A stretch of 64,000 nucleotides of DNA from Streptomyces flaveolus (GCF_000716535.1 NZ_JNWV01000036.1:62001-126000), one strand, 5' to 3'; shown: positions 24,694-33,777, counted from the stretch's first letter. Program-made: numbers and translations. The notes: generated by a model not told the origin, from the letters alone.

Positions 24694-25962
24694 TCAGGGA
24701 GCGGTCACAGCATCGGACCGGGCGACCACCAGGGCTTTGAGGGGGGTCTCCTGGTCGCCCGCCCGGTCCGGCGGGACGGTCGCACCTTGCCCGAGCGCCC
24801 GACGCACGGCCATGTAGTCGGCCGGACTGTTGACGGCGTCCACCGCCAGCAGTTCGCCCTCGCGGTAGTACAGGACCGAGAACCGCTCGTCGGCCGGGTC
24901 ACCCCGCAAGACATACGCGTCGTAACCCGTCGACAGCCCGGCGATCTGCAGCTTCAGGTCGCCCTGGAACGACCAGAACCAGGGCACCGTCCGCGTCGGC
25001 TCGGACCTGCCGAGCAGTGTGGCGGCGGCGGCCGTGGCCTGTGCCACCGCGTTCTGTACGGACTCCAGCCGGACCCGGCCCAGGCCGGTGAGGGGGTGCG
25101 GCTGGACCGTGCAGTCTCCGGCGGCGGCGACATGGGGATGGCTGGTGCGGGCACAGGCGTCGACGACGATGCCCCCGTCGCACTCGAGCCCCAGCTGATC
25201 GGCGAGTTCGGTGCGGGGGACGACGCCGATCCCGACCAGCACGAGGTCGGCCGGCAGTGTCGAGCCGTCGGTCAGCCGTACCGCACTCACCTGTCCGCCC
25301 ATGCCGTCAAAGCCGGTGACGCCGGTCGAGAGCAGGATCCGGGTGCCTCGTCGCCGGTGGGCGTGCAGGTAGAACCCGGAGACCACGGGTGCCACCGCGC
25401 GGGCGATCAGCCGCTCGGCCGCCTCGACCACCGTGACGTCCTTACCGAGCGCGCGCGCCACGGCGGCCGCCTCCAGCCCGATGAAGCCACCGCCGACCAC
25501 CACGACGCGGGAGGCGGACCCCAGCCGGGCCCGCAGGTCGGACGCGTCGTCGCGGTCGCGCAGGTAGCAGACGCCTTCCAGGTCCGCACCGGGAACGGTG
25601 AGCCTGCGGGGTCCGGCGCCCACGGTGAGGGCGAGGCGGTCGAACCGCAGGCTGCGTCCGCTCGCGGTTGTCGCGACACCGTTCCCGGGCCGGCCCGAGG
25701 CCGAGAGGGACACCCCGGTGACGCGCTCACCGCTGATGAGCGCGATCCCGGCGTCCGCGTAGTAGGAGGGGGCGCGGAAGGCCAGCGACTCGGCGTCCGT
25801 CTCACCGCGCAGGAACTCCTTGGACAGGGGCGGCCGCTGGTACGGAGGATGGTTCTCCTCGCCCACGAGGGTGATCGGTTCCGTGTCCCCCAACCGTCGC
25901 AAGGAGTCCGCAAGTTGGAGGCCGGCCTGGCTGGCGCCGACGATGAGCGTTCCGCCTGTCAT
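24694..25962 (-). CDS. FAD-dependent ferredoxin-NAD(+) reductase
   Basis: 422 aa, start ATG 25962. FAD loop LIVGASQAGLQLADSLR, then ENHPPYQRPPLSKEFL, NAD loop VVVVGGGFIGLEAAAVAR, and the late FAD motif HVAAAGDC, typical of putidaredoxin-reductase-like oxygenase reductases. It should feed electrons to the ferredoxin encoded at 14947, completing a three-part Rieske system whose genes are spread over 11 kb. Upstream lies a variant operator. A scrap of a related reductase is found near 62.85 kb. Confidence 0.92.
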   Translation of the reverse strand: MTGGTLIVGASQAGLQLADSLRRLGDTEPITLVGEENHPPYQRPPLSKEFLRGETDAESLAFRAPSYYADAGIALISGERVTGVSLSASGRPGNGVATTASGRSLRFDRLALTVGAGPRRLTVPGADLEGVCYLRDRDDASDLRARLGSASRVVVVGGGFIGLEAAAVARALGKDVTVVEAAERLIARAVAPVVSGFYLHAHRRRGTRILLSTGVTGFDGMGGQVSAVRLTDGSTLPADLVLVGIGVVPRTELADQLGLECDGGIVVDACARTSHPHVAAAGDCTVQPHPLTGLGRVRLESVQNAVAQATAAAATLLGRSEPTRTVPWFWSFQGDLKLQIAGLSTGYDAYVLRGDPADERFSVLYYREGELLAVDAVNSPADYMAVRRALGQGATVPPDRAGDQETPLKALVVARSDAVTAP

Positions 25963-25992
25963 CGCGTGACCCCTCTCGTCCGTCTTCAATGT

Positions 25993-26010
25993 GTCATACC
26001 ATTATACCAA
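25993..26010. promoter_or_regulatory. Weak candidate operator before the ferredoxin reductase
   Basis: On the minus strand TTGGTATAATGGTATGAC. It combines one TTGGT arm with the ten-base ATGGTATGAC element also present at 349-358. It is a direct rather than inverted arrangement, so binding by the same GntR protein is uncertain. Confidence 0.35.
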
Positions 26011-26234
26011 CGCATCTTCACCGGCAGGGGCCGTGGCGCCGAGATTCTCAGCCGGCCGGCCAACGCGGCGGGCGACTCGTTGCCCCACCCGTGCGGACCT
26101 GCCCGACAGCACCGCCCCCCGGCCGCCGACGGCGAGTGCGTCGCCATCGGCGAAGGCAGCTCCGACAGCGTGTTTCTCCACGAGGTGTTGGACGCGGAGG
26201 GTATTGCGGCATCTGTGTGCGGTGCTCCACTTCT

Positions 26235-26579
26235 CGCTTCATCGTCGACCACGGCTCCGGCGGCACCGGCGAACCGGGTGGCAGCCCTGGCTGGCCCGAG
26301 TTGTTCGGTGCGGTGGATGCGTTGGTCGCGTAGCGTGCTGCGTTGCCGGCGGCGGGGGAGCGGAAGCGGTTGCGTCAAGCGCATGGGCTGACGCTGGACG
26401 AAGTGGTGGCCGCGCTGAAGGTGCGTCAGGCCACGGTGTCCGGCCGGGAGTCGCTCAAGGAGCCGACCGAGCCGTGTGGCCCTGAGCGTGAGGCGTACGC
26501 GCGGCTGCTGAACAAGCTCGCGGAGCTCTACCCCGAACCCACCATGCCCCGGCCACGTTCACCGGCGAGCCCGCCGTAG
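26235..26579 (+). pseudogene. Helix-turn-helix regulator remnant with in-frame stop
   Basis: In one frame: GEPGGSPGWPELFGAVDALV, then TAG at 26331-26333, then LPAAGERKRLRQAHGLTLDE (from 26343), VVAALKVRQATVSGRESLKE and EAYARLLNKLAELYP. The whole reads like the common Streptomyces HTH domain in which an alanine-rich linker leads into RLREA.GLTQ..VA..L.V...TVS.WE. The stop and the altered GRE (usually GWE) argue for decay. A restart at TTG 26343 giving 78 aa is possible but unlikely to be functional. Confidence 0.6.
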
Positions 26580-26650
26580 CCATCTCGTGCACAGCTGCCT
26601 CTGCTTGGAAGCACGGCATCACGCCTAACGTGACGCCCGATCGCCCTCCG

Positions 26651-26710
26651 GCCGGTCTTCGCGGCCTTCAGCGCCCTGGGGCTGTTCAGCAGCCTCATCC
26701 CCGGCCTGCG
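26651..26710 (+). pseudogene. MFS transporter fragment
   Basis: About 60 bp encoding PVFAAFSALGLFSSLIPGLR. This closely repeats the AVFAAFSVLGLFSSLVPGFL segment of the intact carrier gene at 52300-53568, including a long run of identical bases across the GCCTTCAGCG(C/T)CCTGG part. Flanking sequence does not match. It is a scrap of a paralogue left by rearrangement. Confidence 0.6.
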
Positions 26711-26990
26711 TGCACGGAACACCTGAGTCCCTCACCGGCGGTGTCCGGCCGCGGCAGGAGACGATGCTCGGCGGGGTGACGGCCCGTGCGCCGGAGCGAG
26801 TACCGCGGATGGGCGAGCGGCATGGCGCAGACCTCGGTGTGATCGTGTGATCTTCCAGTCAGGCCGTATCCCACGAGGTGCGCCGCGGTTTCCTGATCAC
26901 GGCACACATCGCCGTCGTCCGCCCGGCCGTGCGCCGCTCACGGTGGTGTCCGCCGCCGGTCGGCGTACCTTCCGCCCGACAGAAGAATCG

Positions 26991-27014
26991 GCATAACGGT
27001 ACATAGCGTTATGC
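26991..27014. promoter_or_regulatory. Perfect 8-bp inverted repeat upstream of the LacI gene
   Basis: GCATAACG (26991-26998) and CGTTATGC (27007-27014) are separated by eight bases. Unusually AT-rich for this DNA. It lies about 200 bp before the regulator start; a binding site for a dimeric regulator is likely. Confidence 0.5.
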
Positions 27015-27080
27015 ATGCCGCCGTTTTCTTTCCGGCTATTGACTTGTCGCGCTGTTGGAGCAGACCCTACGGATCAGCCA

Positions 27081-27096
27081 TTTAAACCGGTTCAAA
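27081..27096. promoter_or_regulatory. Candidate LacI-family operator
   Basis: TTTAAACCGGTTCAAA is a 16-bp palindrome with one mismatch and a central CG, the classic shape of LacI-family operators. It is 118 bp before the regulator ATG and would allow autoregulation. Confidence 0.6.
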
Positions 27097-27213
27097 CGTT
27101 GGGCCGGCCCCCCCGTTCCACCCAGCTTCAGCTGTGCGGCTCCGGTGCGAGCAGCGGGCGTCCCTTGGGAGGCCCCCCAGGAACGGCTCCTGTCGGAAGG
27201 AAGCAGTACGCGC

Positions 27214-28233
27214 ATGCCTCGTCGTCCCACCATCGCGGATGTGGCCAAGCTGGCCGGAGTGTCCCGCGCGACCGTCTCCTTCGTCCTGAACAACCGCCCC
27301 GGCGTCGCGTCGGCCACGCAGCAGCGCGTCTGGGCGGCCGCCAAAGAACTGGGGTGGACGCCCAGTACCAGTGCCCGGGCCCTGTCCACGGGGCGGGCCC
27401 GCGCCCTGGGACTGGTCCTGGCCCGCGAACCCGAACTGATCGGCACCGACCCGTTCTATCCCGCGTTCATGGCGGGCATCGAGGCGGTCATCTGCGAGAG
27501 CGGTGACGGACTGATGCTCCAGATGAGCCGTCCCGGCAGCGAGGTCGACACCTACCGCAGGCTCGCCGCCGACCAGCGCGTCGACGGTGTCTTCCTCACC
27601 GACCTGCGGGCCGACGACCCCCGGCCGGCGCTGGTCGCGGAGCTGGGACTGCCCGCCGTCGCCGTCGGGGTACCGGACGCCGACACCGGCCTGCCCGTGG
27701 TCAACCTCGACGACCGCCCCGCGGTTCGTGAGGCGGTACGGCACCTGATCGGCCTGGGGCACCGGGACATCGCCTACGTGGCCGGCCCGGAGGAGTTCGT
27801 GCACGCCCGGCGCCGCCGCCAGGCCTGGGCGGAAGCACTCGCCGAAGCCGGCCTGCCGCAGGGGACGGCACTGCCGGGCGGCTTCACCGCCGAGGGCGGG
27901 GCTCGGGCCACGCGGGCCCTGCTGGAGCGGCCGACCCCGCCGACGGCCATCGTCTACGGCAACGACCTGTCGGCGACGGCCGGCATGGCGGTCGCCCAGG
28001 ACGCCGGACTGCGGCTGCCCGACGACCTGTCGGTGGTGGGATTCGACGACGTTCCCCTCGCCTCCTACACCAGCCCTCCGCTGACCACCTGCCGGGCCAA
28101 CCCGCTGTCCTGGGGCCGGGCATCGGCCCAGGCACTGGTGGAGCTGATCGGGGCCGGAACCACCCCCGACGTGGAACTGGAGCCGGCCGCCCTCGTGGTG
28201 CGCGGCTCCACCGGCCCCGTGCCGGTCCGCTGA
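27214..28233 (+). CDS. LacI-family transcriptional regulator
   Basis: 339 aa. N-terminal HTH (TIADVAKLAGVSRATVSFVL, about 5-25), hinge ARALSTGRAR, then a periplasmic-binding-type sensor domain with DGVFLTDLRAD, HLIGLGHRDIAYVAGP and LSVVGFDDVPLASYTSPPLT. The start at 27214 is chosen because the HTH begins right after it and GGAAGGAAG lies upstream; the frame stays open further 5' without similarity. It precedes the sugar importer operon by 110 bp and is its probable repressor, responding to a sugar. Confidence 0.93.
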   Translation: MPRRPTIADVAKLAGVSRATVSFVLNNRPGVASATQQRVWAAAKELGWTPSTSARALSTGRARALGLVLAREPELIGTDPFYPAFMAGIEAVICESGDGLMLQMSRPGSEVDTYRRLAADQRVDGVFLTDLRADDPRPALVAELGLPAVAVGVPDADTGLPVVNLDDRPAVREAVRHLIGLGHRDIAYVAGPEEFVHARRRRQAWAEALAEAGLPQGTALPGGFTAEGGARATRALLERPTPPTAIVYGNDLSATAGMAVAQDAGLRLPDDLSVVGFDDVPLASYTSPPLTTCRANPLSWGRASAQALVELIGAGTTPDVELEPAALVVRGSTGPVPVR

Positions 28234-28303
28234 GACAGACAGACCCGCGGCGCGCAGGTGCCCTTCCGCCCCGGGACGGGCGGGAGCCGGCACCGGCCGG
28301 GCC

Positions 28304-28319
28304 GTACCGCAAGCGATAC
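28304..28319. promoter_or_regulatory. Candidate operator before the sugar ABC operon
   Basis: GTACCGC-AA-GCGATAC: seven-base arms with one mismatch, 24 bp before the binding-protein ATG (28344). It differs from the 27081 palindrome, so it may bind the same LacI protein weakly or another regulator. Confidence 0.4.
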
Positions 28320-28343
28320 ATCCAGCCAGAAACGGAACCTCTC

Positions 28344-29615
28344 ATGAAGAAGGCCCTCCTCGCCATGCTGCCGGTGGCCGCCCTCGCGCTCTCCGCGTGC
28401 GGCAGCGGCGGAGCGGACGCCGGCGCCTCCGCCGACGCCCGCGGCCCGATCACCATCTGGTACTCCAACAACGCGCAGGAAGTGGCGTGGGGCAAGCAGA
28501 TGGTGGCGGAGTGGAACGCCGCGCACCCCAAGGAGAAGATCACAGCGCAGGAGATCCCCGCGGGCAAGAGCTCCGAGGAGGTCATCGGCGCGGCCATCAC
28601 CGCCGGCAACGCCCCGTGCCTGGTCCTCAACACCGCCCCGGCGGCCGTACCGGGCTTCCAGAAGCAGGGTGGCCTGGTCGCGCTCGACGAGTTCCCCGAC
28701 GGCAGGAAGTACCTGCAGGAGCGCGTCGGCGGCACGCTCTCGCAGTACGCCTCACCGGACGGCAAGTTCTACCAGATGCCCTGGAAGAGCAACCCGGTGA
28801 TGATCTTCTACAACAAGGACCTGTTCAAGAAGGCCGGGCTGGACCCGGCGCACCCCAAGCTCGCCAGCTACCAGGACTTCCTGCGCACCTCGCGCAAGCT
28901 GGTGGCCGCGAAGGCCGCCAAGGCCGCGATCTGGCCGGCCCCCACCTCGCAGTTCTACCAGTCCTGGTTCGACTACTACCCGATGTTCGCGGCGCAGACC
29001 GGCAAGCAGCTGGTCGAGGACGGCAAGGCCCAGTTCGCCTCCCCCGAGGGCATCCGCTCCGCCCAGCTGTGGAAGACCATGTACGCCGAGCACCTGGCGC
29101 CGAACGAGAGCTACAACGGTGACGCCTTCGCCGACGGCAAGGCCGCCATGGCCACCGTGGGCCCCTGGGCGGTCTCCGTCTACGGCGACAAGGTCAAGTG
29201 GGGCGTCGTGCCGGTGCCCACCGCCGACGGAAGCCCCGGCAAGGGGACGTTCAGCGACGAGAAGTCCATCGGCATGTACACCTCCTGCAAGAACCGGGGG
29301 ACGGCCTGGGACGTCCTGAAGTTCGCCACCGGCAAGGAGCAGGACGGCAAGCTGCTGGAGGCGACCGGCCAGATGCCGATGCGCGCGGGCCTGACGGCCG
29401 CCTACCCGTCCTACTTCGCCTCCCACCCGGCCTACAAGGTCTTCGCCGAACAGGCCGAGCACACCGTCGAGGCGCCGAACGTCCCCAACTCCGTCGAGAT
29501 CTGGCAGACGTTCCGCGACGCCTACACCAAGGCCGTGATCTTCGGCAAGGGCGACCTGACCGCATCCCTGAAGGGCGCGGCGGCCACGGTGGACAAGCTC
29601 GCGGAAGGCCAGTGA
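28344..29615 (+). CDS. Sugar ABC transporter substrate-binding lipoprotein
   Basis: 423 aa. Signal peptide with lipobox ALSAC (C19), then ITIWYSNNAQEVAWGKQMVA, DEFPDGRKYL and a KFYQMPWKSNPVMIFYNKDL segment diagnostic of family 1 solute-binding proteins for oligosaccharides. First gene of a seven-gene operon through 36799. It should capture a sugar, probably a mannoside given the downstream GH130 and phosphomannomutase genes, and deliver it to the permeases encoded next. The ATPase is not encoded here, so a shared MsiK-type ATPase is likely. Confidence 0.92.
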   Translation: MKKALLAMLPVAALALSACGSGGADAGASADARGPITIWYSNNAQEVAWGKQMVAEWNAAHPKEKITAQEIPAGKSSEEVIGAAITAGNAPCLVLNTAPAAVPGFQKQGGLVALDEFPDGRKYLQERVGGTLSQYASPDGKFYQMPWKSNPVMIFYNKDLFKKAGLDPAHPKLASYQDFLRTSRKLVAAKAAKAAIWPAPTSQFYQSWFDYYPMFAAQTGKQLVEDGKAQFASPEGIRSAQLWKTMYAEHLAPNESYNGDAFADGKAAMATVGPWAVSVYGDKVKWGVVPVPTADGSPGKGTFSDEKSIGMYTSCKNRGTAWDVLKFATGKEQDGKLLEATGQMPMRAGLTAAYPSYFASHPAYKVFAEQAEHTVEAPNVPNSVEIWQTFRDAYTKAVIFGKGDLTASLKGAAATVDKLAEGQ

Positions 29616-29624
29616 GCACCCGCC

Positions 29625-30584
29625 ATGGCCTCCACCACCCATGACACCCACCGGTCCCGGCACGCCGCCCGGGCCGTGCGGAGGGCGCCGGCGCCGAGGC
29701 AGCCGTGGCGGCTGCGCCTGGGCGGGCACCAGCCCGTCGGCATGCTGTTCGTCTCGCCGTACCTGCTGTACCTCGTGGCGATCTTCGTCTATCCCCTCGG
29801 CTTCGCCGTGTGGATGTCCTTCCACGACTACTTCTTCACCGCGCCCGGCGTACAGGTCGACCGGCCCTTCGTCGGGCTGGACAACTACCGGACGGTGCTG
29901 ACCGATCCCGATGTGTGGCACTCTTTCGCCAACATCACCGTGTTCCTCGTCATCAACGTGCCGCTGACCGTCGTCGCCTCCCTCGTGCTGGCCACCGCGC
30001 TGAACAGGAAACTGCCGCTGCGGTCCTTCTTCCGCACGGCGTACTACATCCCGTACATCACCGCCAGCGTCGCGGTCGTGGGCGTGTGGATGTTCCTGTT
30101 CAACTCCGACGGACTGGTCAACCGGACCCTCGGCTCACTGGCACCGGACCCGTCCTGGCTGGTCAACTCGCATCTCGCGATGCCGGTCGTGGCGATTTTC
30201 GTGGCGTGGAAGCAATTGGGCTTCTTCGTGGTCCTGTACCTGTCGGCACTGCAGAACGTGCCCCGCGAACTGTACGAGTCCGCGGCCCTGGACGGCGCCG
30301 GCCGGCTGCGCACCTTCCGCTCGATCACCGTCCCGGCGGTCCGCCCGGCCACCCTCCTGGTCCTGATCCTGGCCACCATCACCGGTGCCAACCTGTTCAC
30401 CGAGCCCTACCTGCTCACCAGCGGCGGCGGACCCGACGGCGCGACCACCTCGCCGGTACTGCTGATGTACCAGCGGGGTCTCCAGCAGGGGCACCCGGAC
30501 GAGGCCGCGGCCATCGGCGTGATCCTCGTCGTGCTCGTCACCACCGTCTCCCTCGTCTACCGCCGACTCGTGGAGAGGGACTGA
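29625..30584 (+). CDS. Sugar ABC transporter permease (MalF type)
   Basis: 319 aa, six helices after a basic N-terminus of about 35 residues. Binding-protein-dependent permease domain with the EAA loop ESAALDGAGRLRTFRSITVP. The opening VSPYLLYLVAIFVYPLGFAV and FVGLDNYRTVL are typical of MalF-like sugar permeases. The start ATG is nine bases after the binding-protein stop. It pairs with the next gene's product to form the channel. Confidence 0.93.
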   Translation: MASTTHDTHRSRHAARAVRRAPAPRQPWRLRLGGHQPVGMLFVSPYLLYLVAIFVYPLGFAVWMSFHDYFFTAPGVQVDRPFVGLDNYRTVLTDPDVWHSFANITVFLVINVPLTVVASLVLATALNRKLPLRSFFRTAYYIPYITASVAVVGVWMFLFNSDGLVNRTLGSLAPDPSWLVNSHLAMPVVAIFVAWKQLGFFVVLYLSALQNVPRELYESAALDGAGRLRTFRSITVPAVRPATLLVLILATITGANLFTEPYLLTSGGGPDGATTSPVLLMYQRGLQQGHPDEAAAIGVILVVLVTTVSLVYRRLVERD

Positions 30585-30585
30585 G

Positions 30586-31482
30586 ATGACCACCGACGTC
30601 ACGCCCCGCCAGGCCCACGGGAACCACGCTTCCAGCCGGCCCGCCCCTCGGTGGCGCCCCCGGGCGCTCGGATCGCGGATCGCCCTGCTCCTCGGGGCGT
30701 TCGCCTTCCTCTTCCCCTTCTACTACATGATCATCGGCTCGCTTCAGAAGGAGCCCGACTCCGGCCCGGCGGGAGCGTTCCCGACCCCGGCCAACCTCAG
30801 TGTGGACAACTACGCGGCCATCGACTCGGCGATCTCACTGGGGCGTTCCCTGGTGAACTCCGGCATCTTCACCGGCGGCGTGATCGTCTGCACCACCGTG
30901 TTCGGGCTGCTCGCCGGCTACGCCCTGGCCCGTCTTCAGTTCCGCGGCCGCGGCTCGACCTTCGCCCTGGTCCTGCTGGTCCAGGTCGTCCCCTTCCAGC
31001 TCCTGCTGATCCCGCTGTACGTCCTGATCGTCCGCGACTACGGCCTGGCCGACTCCTACGTCGGCATGATCCTTCCGTTCGCGATCAACACCAGCGCGGT
31101 GTTCATCTTCCGGCAGTTCTTCCTGCAGCTGCCGGCCGCCATGTTCGAGGCGGCCCGCATGGACGGCGCCGGCGAGCTGCAGATCCTCTTCCGCATCGCC
31201 CTGCCGCTGTGCAGACCGGCCCTGCTGTCGGTCGTGCTGCTCAGCTTCACCGGCCCCTGGAACGAGTTCCTGTGGCCCTTCCTCGTCACCAAACGGCAGG
31301 ACATGCAGCCTTTGGCCGTCTCCCTGGCCAACTACATCAGCACCGTCGCCTCCAGCGCGGCCAACCCCTTCGGCGCCATCCTCGCCGGAGCCTGTGTGCT
31401 GGCCGCCCCGGCGGTCGGCCTCTACCTCCTCTTCCAGAGCCGCTTCACCTCCACCGACCTCGACTCAGCAACGAAGGGCTGA
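30586..31482 (+). CDS. Sugar ABC transporter permease (MalG type)
   Basis: 298 aa, six helices. LFPFYYMIIGSLQ near the start and the EAA loop FEAARMDGAGELQILFRIAL identify a MalG-like permease. It starts two bases after the preceding stop. No ATP-binding gene follows; Streptomyces sugar importers usually borrow one common ATPase. Confidence 0.93.
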   Translation: MTTDVTPRQAHGNHASSRPAPRWRPRALGSRIALLLGAFAFLFPFYYMIIGSLQKEPDSGPAGAFPTPANLSVDNYAAIDSAISLGRSLVNSGIFTGGVIVCTTVFGLLAGYALARLQFRGRGSTFALVLLVQVVPFQLLLIPLYVLIVRDYGLADSYVGMILPFAINTSAVFIFRQFFLQLPAAMFEAARMDGAGELQILFRIALPLCRPALLSVVLLSFTGPWNEFLWPFLVTKRQDMQPLAVSLANYISTVASSAANPFGAILAGACVLAAPAVGLYLLFQSRFTSTDLDSATKG

Positions 31483-31486
31483 TCCT

Positions 31487-32560
31487 GTGTCCCACCGCAC
31501 CACCGCCGCCGTTCCGTACACCCTGACCCGGCTCGGCGTCGTGATGTCCCCCCTGCCCGGTGAGGCCCACGAGGCCGAAGGGGTCCTCAACCCCGCCTCG
31601 GGCCGCACGCCCGACGGCACCCTGCACCTGCTGCCCCGCCTGGTCGCCGAGGGCAACGTCTCCCGCATCGGCCTCGCCGAGGTCGTCCTCGAGGACGGGG
31701 TGCCCGTCGCGGTGGAGCGGCGCGGCGTGGTCCTCGCACCCGACGCCGGCTGGGAACGCGGCAAGAACAACGCCGGCGTGGAGGACCCCCGCACCACCTG
31801 GATCGAGACCCTGGGCCTGCACGTCATGTCCTACGTGGCCTACGGACCGCTCGGCCCCAAGCCCGCCCTCGCCGTCTCCAAGGACCTGCTCCGCTGGGAA
31901 CGCCTCGGCCCGCTCCAGTTCGCCTACCAGCCGGACCTGGACACCGACCTCAACCTCTTCCCGAACAAGGACGTCGTGCACTTCCCCGAGCCCGTGCCGG
32001 GGCCCGACGGCACGCCGTCCTACGCGATGCTGCACCGTCCCATGTGGGACCTCGGCTGGTTCCGGCCCGGCGAGGGCGTGCACCTGCCCGCGGGCGTGAC
32101 CGACGAACGCCCCGGGATCTGGATCTCCTACGTGCCCGTGGAGGAGGTCGAGCGGGACCTGAGCGCCCTGACCCGGCCCCGCCACCACCGCCTGGTCGCA
32201 CTCTCCGAGCACCCCTGGGAAGAACTCAAGATCGGAGCGGGTCCGGCCCCCGTCCGGGTCGACGAGGGCTGGCTGCTCATCCACCACGGCGTCTCCGGCA
32301 CCATCGACGACCCCTTCGCGCAGGCCCAGACGGTCAACTACGCGGCCGGGGCGATGATCCTCGACCCCGCCGACCCGGCTCGGGTCCTGGCGCGCACGTC
32401 CGAACCGCTGATGACTCCGGAGACGGAGGAGGAACGTTCCGGCACCGTGCCCAACGTTGTCTTCCCGACCGCGATCGAGGAGATCGACGGGGTGCGCTAC
32501 GTCTTCTACGGCATGGCCGACGCGCACATCGGCGTGGCCCGACTGGACCGGTCCGAGTGA
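31487..32560 (+). CDS. GH130-family glycoside phosphorylase
   Basis: 357 aa from GTG 31487. Five-bladed propeller enzyme with the hallmark GVEDPRTTWIE, where D100 is the predicted catalytic acid. LNLFPNKDVVHFPEPV, MWDLGWF and LIHHGV supply the phosphate and sugar sites. GH130 enzymes phosphorolyse beta-mannosides (mannosylglucose, mannooligosaccharides) to mannose 1-phosphate; a few members are hydrolases. With the importer and a phosphomannomutase in one operon, phosphorolysis is the natural reading. No signal peptide, so it acts in the cytoplasm. Confidence 0.88.
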   Translation: MSHRTTAAVPYTLTRLGVVMSPLPGEAHEAEGVLNPASGRTPDGTLHLLPRLVAEGNVSRIGLAEVVLEDGVPVAVERRGVVLAPDAGWERGKNNAGVEDPRTTWIETLGLHVMSYVAYGPLGPKPALAVSKDLLRWERLGPLQFAYQPDLDTDLNLFPNKDVVHFPEPVPGPDGTPSYAMLHRPMWDLGWFRPGEGVHLPAGVTDERPGIWISYVPVEEVERDLSALTRPRHHRLVALSEHPWEELKIGAGPAPVRVDEGWLLIHHGVSGTIDDPFAQAQTVNYAAGAMILDPADPARVLARTSEPLMTPETEEERSGTVPNVVFPTAIEEIDGVRYVFYGMADAHIGVARLDRSE

Positions 32561-33777
32561 GGGCGGCGCCCACCGAGCTCGGCGTCGCGCTGGTCGGTTG
32601 CGGTGACTTCGGAACGTTCGTGCTGGAGGCGATACGCGACATCCCCGGACTCCGCATCGTGGCGTGCGCCGACGCCGACCGCCCGCACGCTCAGCGACTG
32701 GCCGCGCAACACGACGCTACGGTCCACACCGGAGTGGAGGAGGTCGCCGCCCTCCCGGACGTCGACGTGGTCGTCGTGGCCACCCCGCCGGCCGCGCACG
32801 CGGACGCCGCCGTCACCGCCCTCCAAGCCGGCAAGCACGTCTTCTGCGAGAAACCCCTCGCCCTCACCGTCGAGGACGCCGCCCGGGTCGAGGCGGTCAG
32901 CCGCCGCTCGCCCGGCGTCCTCGTCGTCGACCACGTACTGCGCTACAACCCGGTGCTGCGACTGCTCCAGCGGCTGGGGGAGGAGCACCTGCTGGACCGG
33001 CTGCGGCGGTTCGCCTTCGAGAACGACGCATCCGACGAGGACCTGGGCGCGGACCACTGGTTCTGGGACCCGGCGCGCAGCGGCGGTATCCATGTCGAGC
33101 ACGGCGTCCATTTCTTCGACGCCGCCAACGTCCTGATGGGCGCGGAGCCCCTGCAGGTGCAGGGCATCGAGGTGCGCCGGGACGGCGGCCCCGTGGACAT
33201 CGTGGTGGCCACGGCCACCCACCCCGGCGGAGCGGTCGCCACCCACGCCCATTCCTTCACCCACGCCCATCGCGCCGAGCGTCAGCTGCTGCGGCTCGAC
33301 TACGGCTTCGCCGAGGCCCGGGTGACCGGATGGATCCCGACGTACGCGACGGTCACGGCGTGGACCGACGAGGCGGGTGCGGCGCGCTGGGAGGCGCTGC
33401 CCGGACGGGCCGCCGAACTGCTCGCCGTGCCCGGGCTGCGCCCGCACGGCGGGGAACGCGTCAGCGTGTCCGTCGCACGCGACGCGGGCTCGCCCCGGCC
33501 GGCCCGCGGCCGGGGCGTCACCCGCAGCGTGCCGCACCGCGTCGAGTGCGTCGTCGACCTCGGCGGCGAGGCACGCAAACCGCATGTCTACACCGAGAGC
33601 GTACGGGCCGCCATGACGGACCTTGTGCACTGCGCCGCACACGGCGGCAGGCCACGGGCCGACGCACGCGCCGGGCTTACGGCGGTGGCCGTGGCCGACG
33701 CGGCGACCCGGTCCGCGCGGACCGGGCGGACCGTCGCACGCCCCGCCCTTGCCCCGGCCGGGGGAGGAGTGCGATGA
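32557..33777 (+). CDS. Gfo/Idh/MocA-family oxidoreductase
   Basis: 406 aa; GTGA overlap with the GH130 gene. N-terminal Rossmann domain: VALVGCGDFGTFVLEAI, VVVVATPPAAHADAA and the EKPLA motif (HVFCEKPLALT) with the conserved lysine. The C-terminal sheet domain carries GGIHVEHGVHFFDAANVLMG, with the HxxxH-type histidines. The C-terminus is extended and arginine/alanine-rich. It would oxidise or reduce a sugar or sugar acid with NAD(P). Its place between phosphorylase and GH13 genes suggests modification of a sugar freed by them. Confidence 0.88.
   Translation: MRAAPTELGVALVGCGDFGTFVLEAIRDIPGLRIVACADADRPHAQRLAAQHDATVHTGVEEVAALPDVDVVVVATPPAAHADAAVTALQAGKHVFCEKPLALTVEDAARVEAVSRRSPGVLVVDHVLRYNPVLRLLQRLGEEHLLDRLRRFAFENDASDEDLGADHWFWDPARSGGIHVEHGVHFFDAANVLMGAEPLQVQGIEVRRDGGPVDIVVATATHPGGAVATHAHSFTHAHRAERQLLRLDYGFAEARVTGWIPTYATVTAWTDEAGAARWEALPGRAAELLAVPGLRPHGGERVSVSVARDAGSPRPARGRGVTRSVPHRVECVVDLGGEARKPHVYTESVRAAMTDLVHCAAHGGRPRADARAGLTAVAVADAATRSARTGRTVARPALAPAGGGVR

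Larger units (their letters stand above)
26711..27213. other. Gene-free stretch with palindromes before the LacI gene
   Basis: No credible open frame. It holds two palindromes (26991-27014 and 27081-27096) and a possible promoter with TTGACT near 27038-27045, presumably for the LacI-type regulator. Confidence 0.5.

Noticed and set aside
24193..26391. A 732-codon open frame on the plus strand
   Set aside because: It is antisense to the ferredoxin reductase gene and shows no family motif; the reductase on the other strand is unmistakable.
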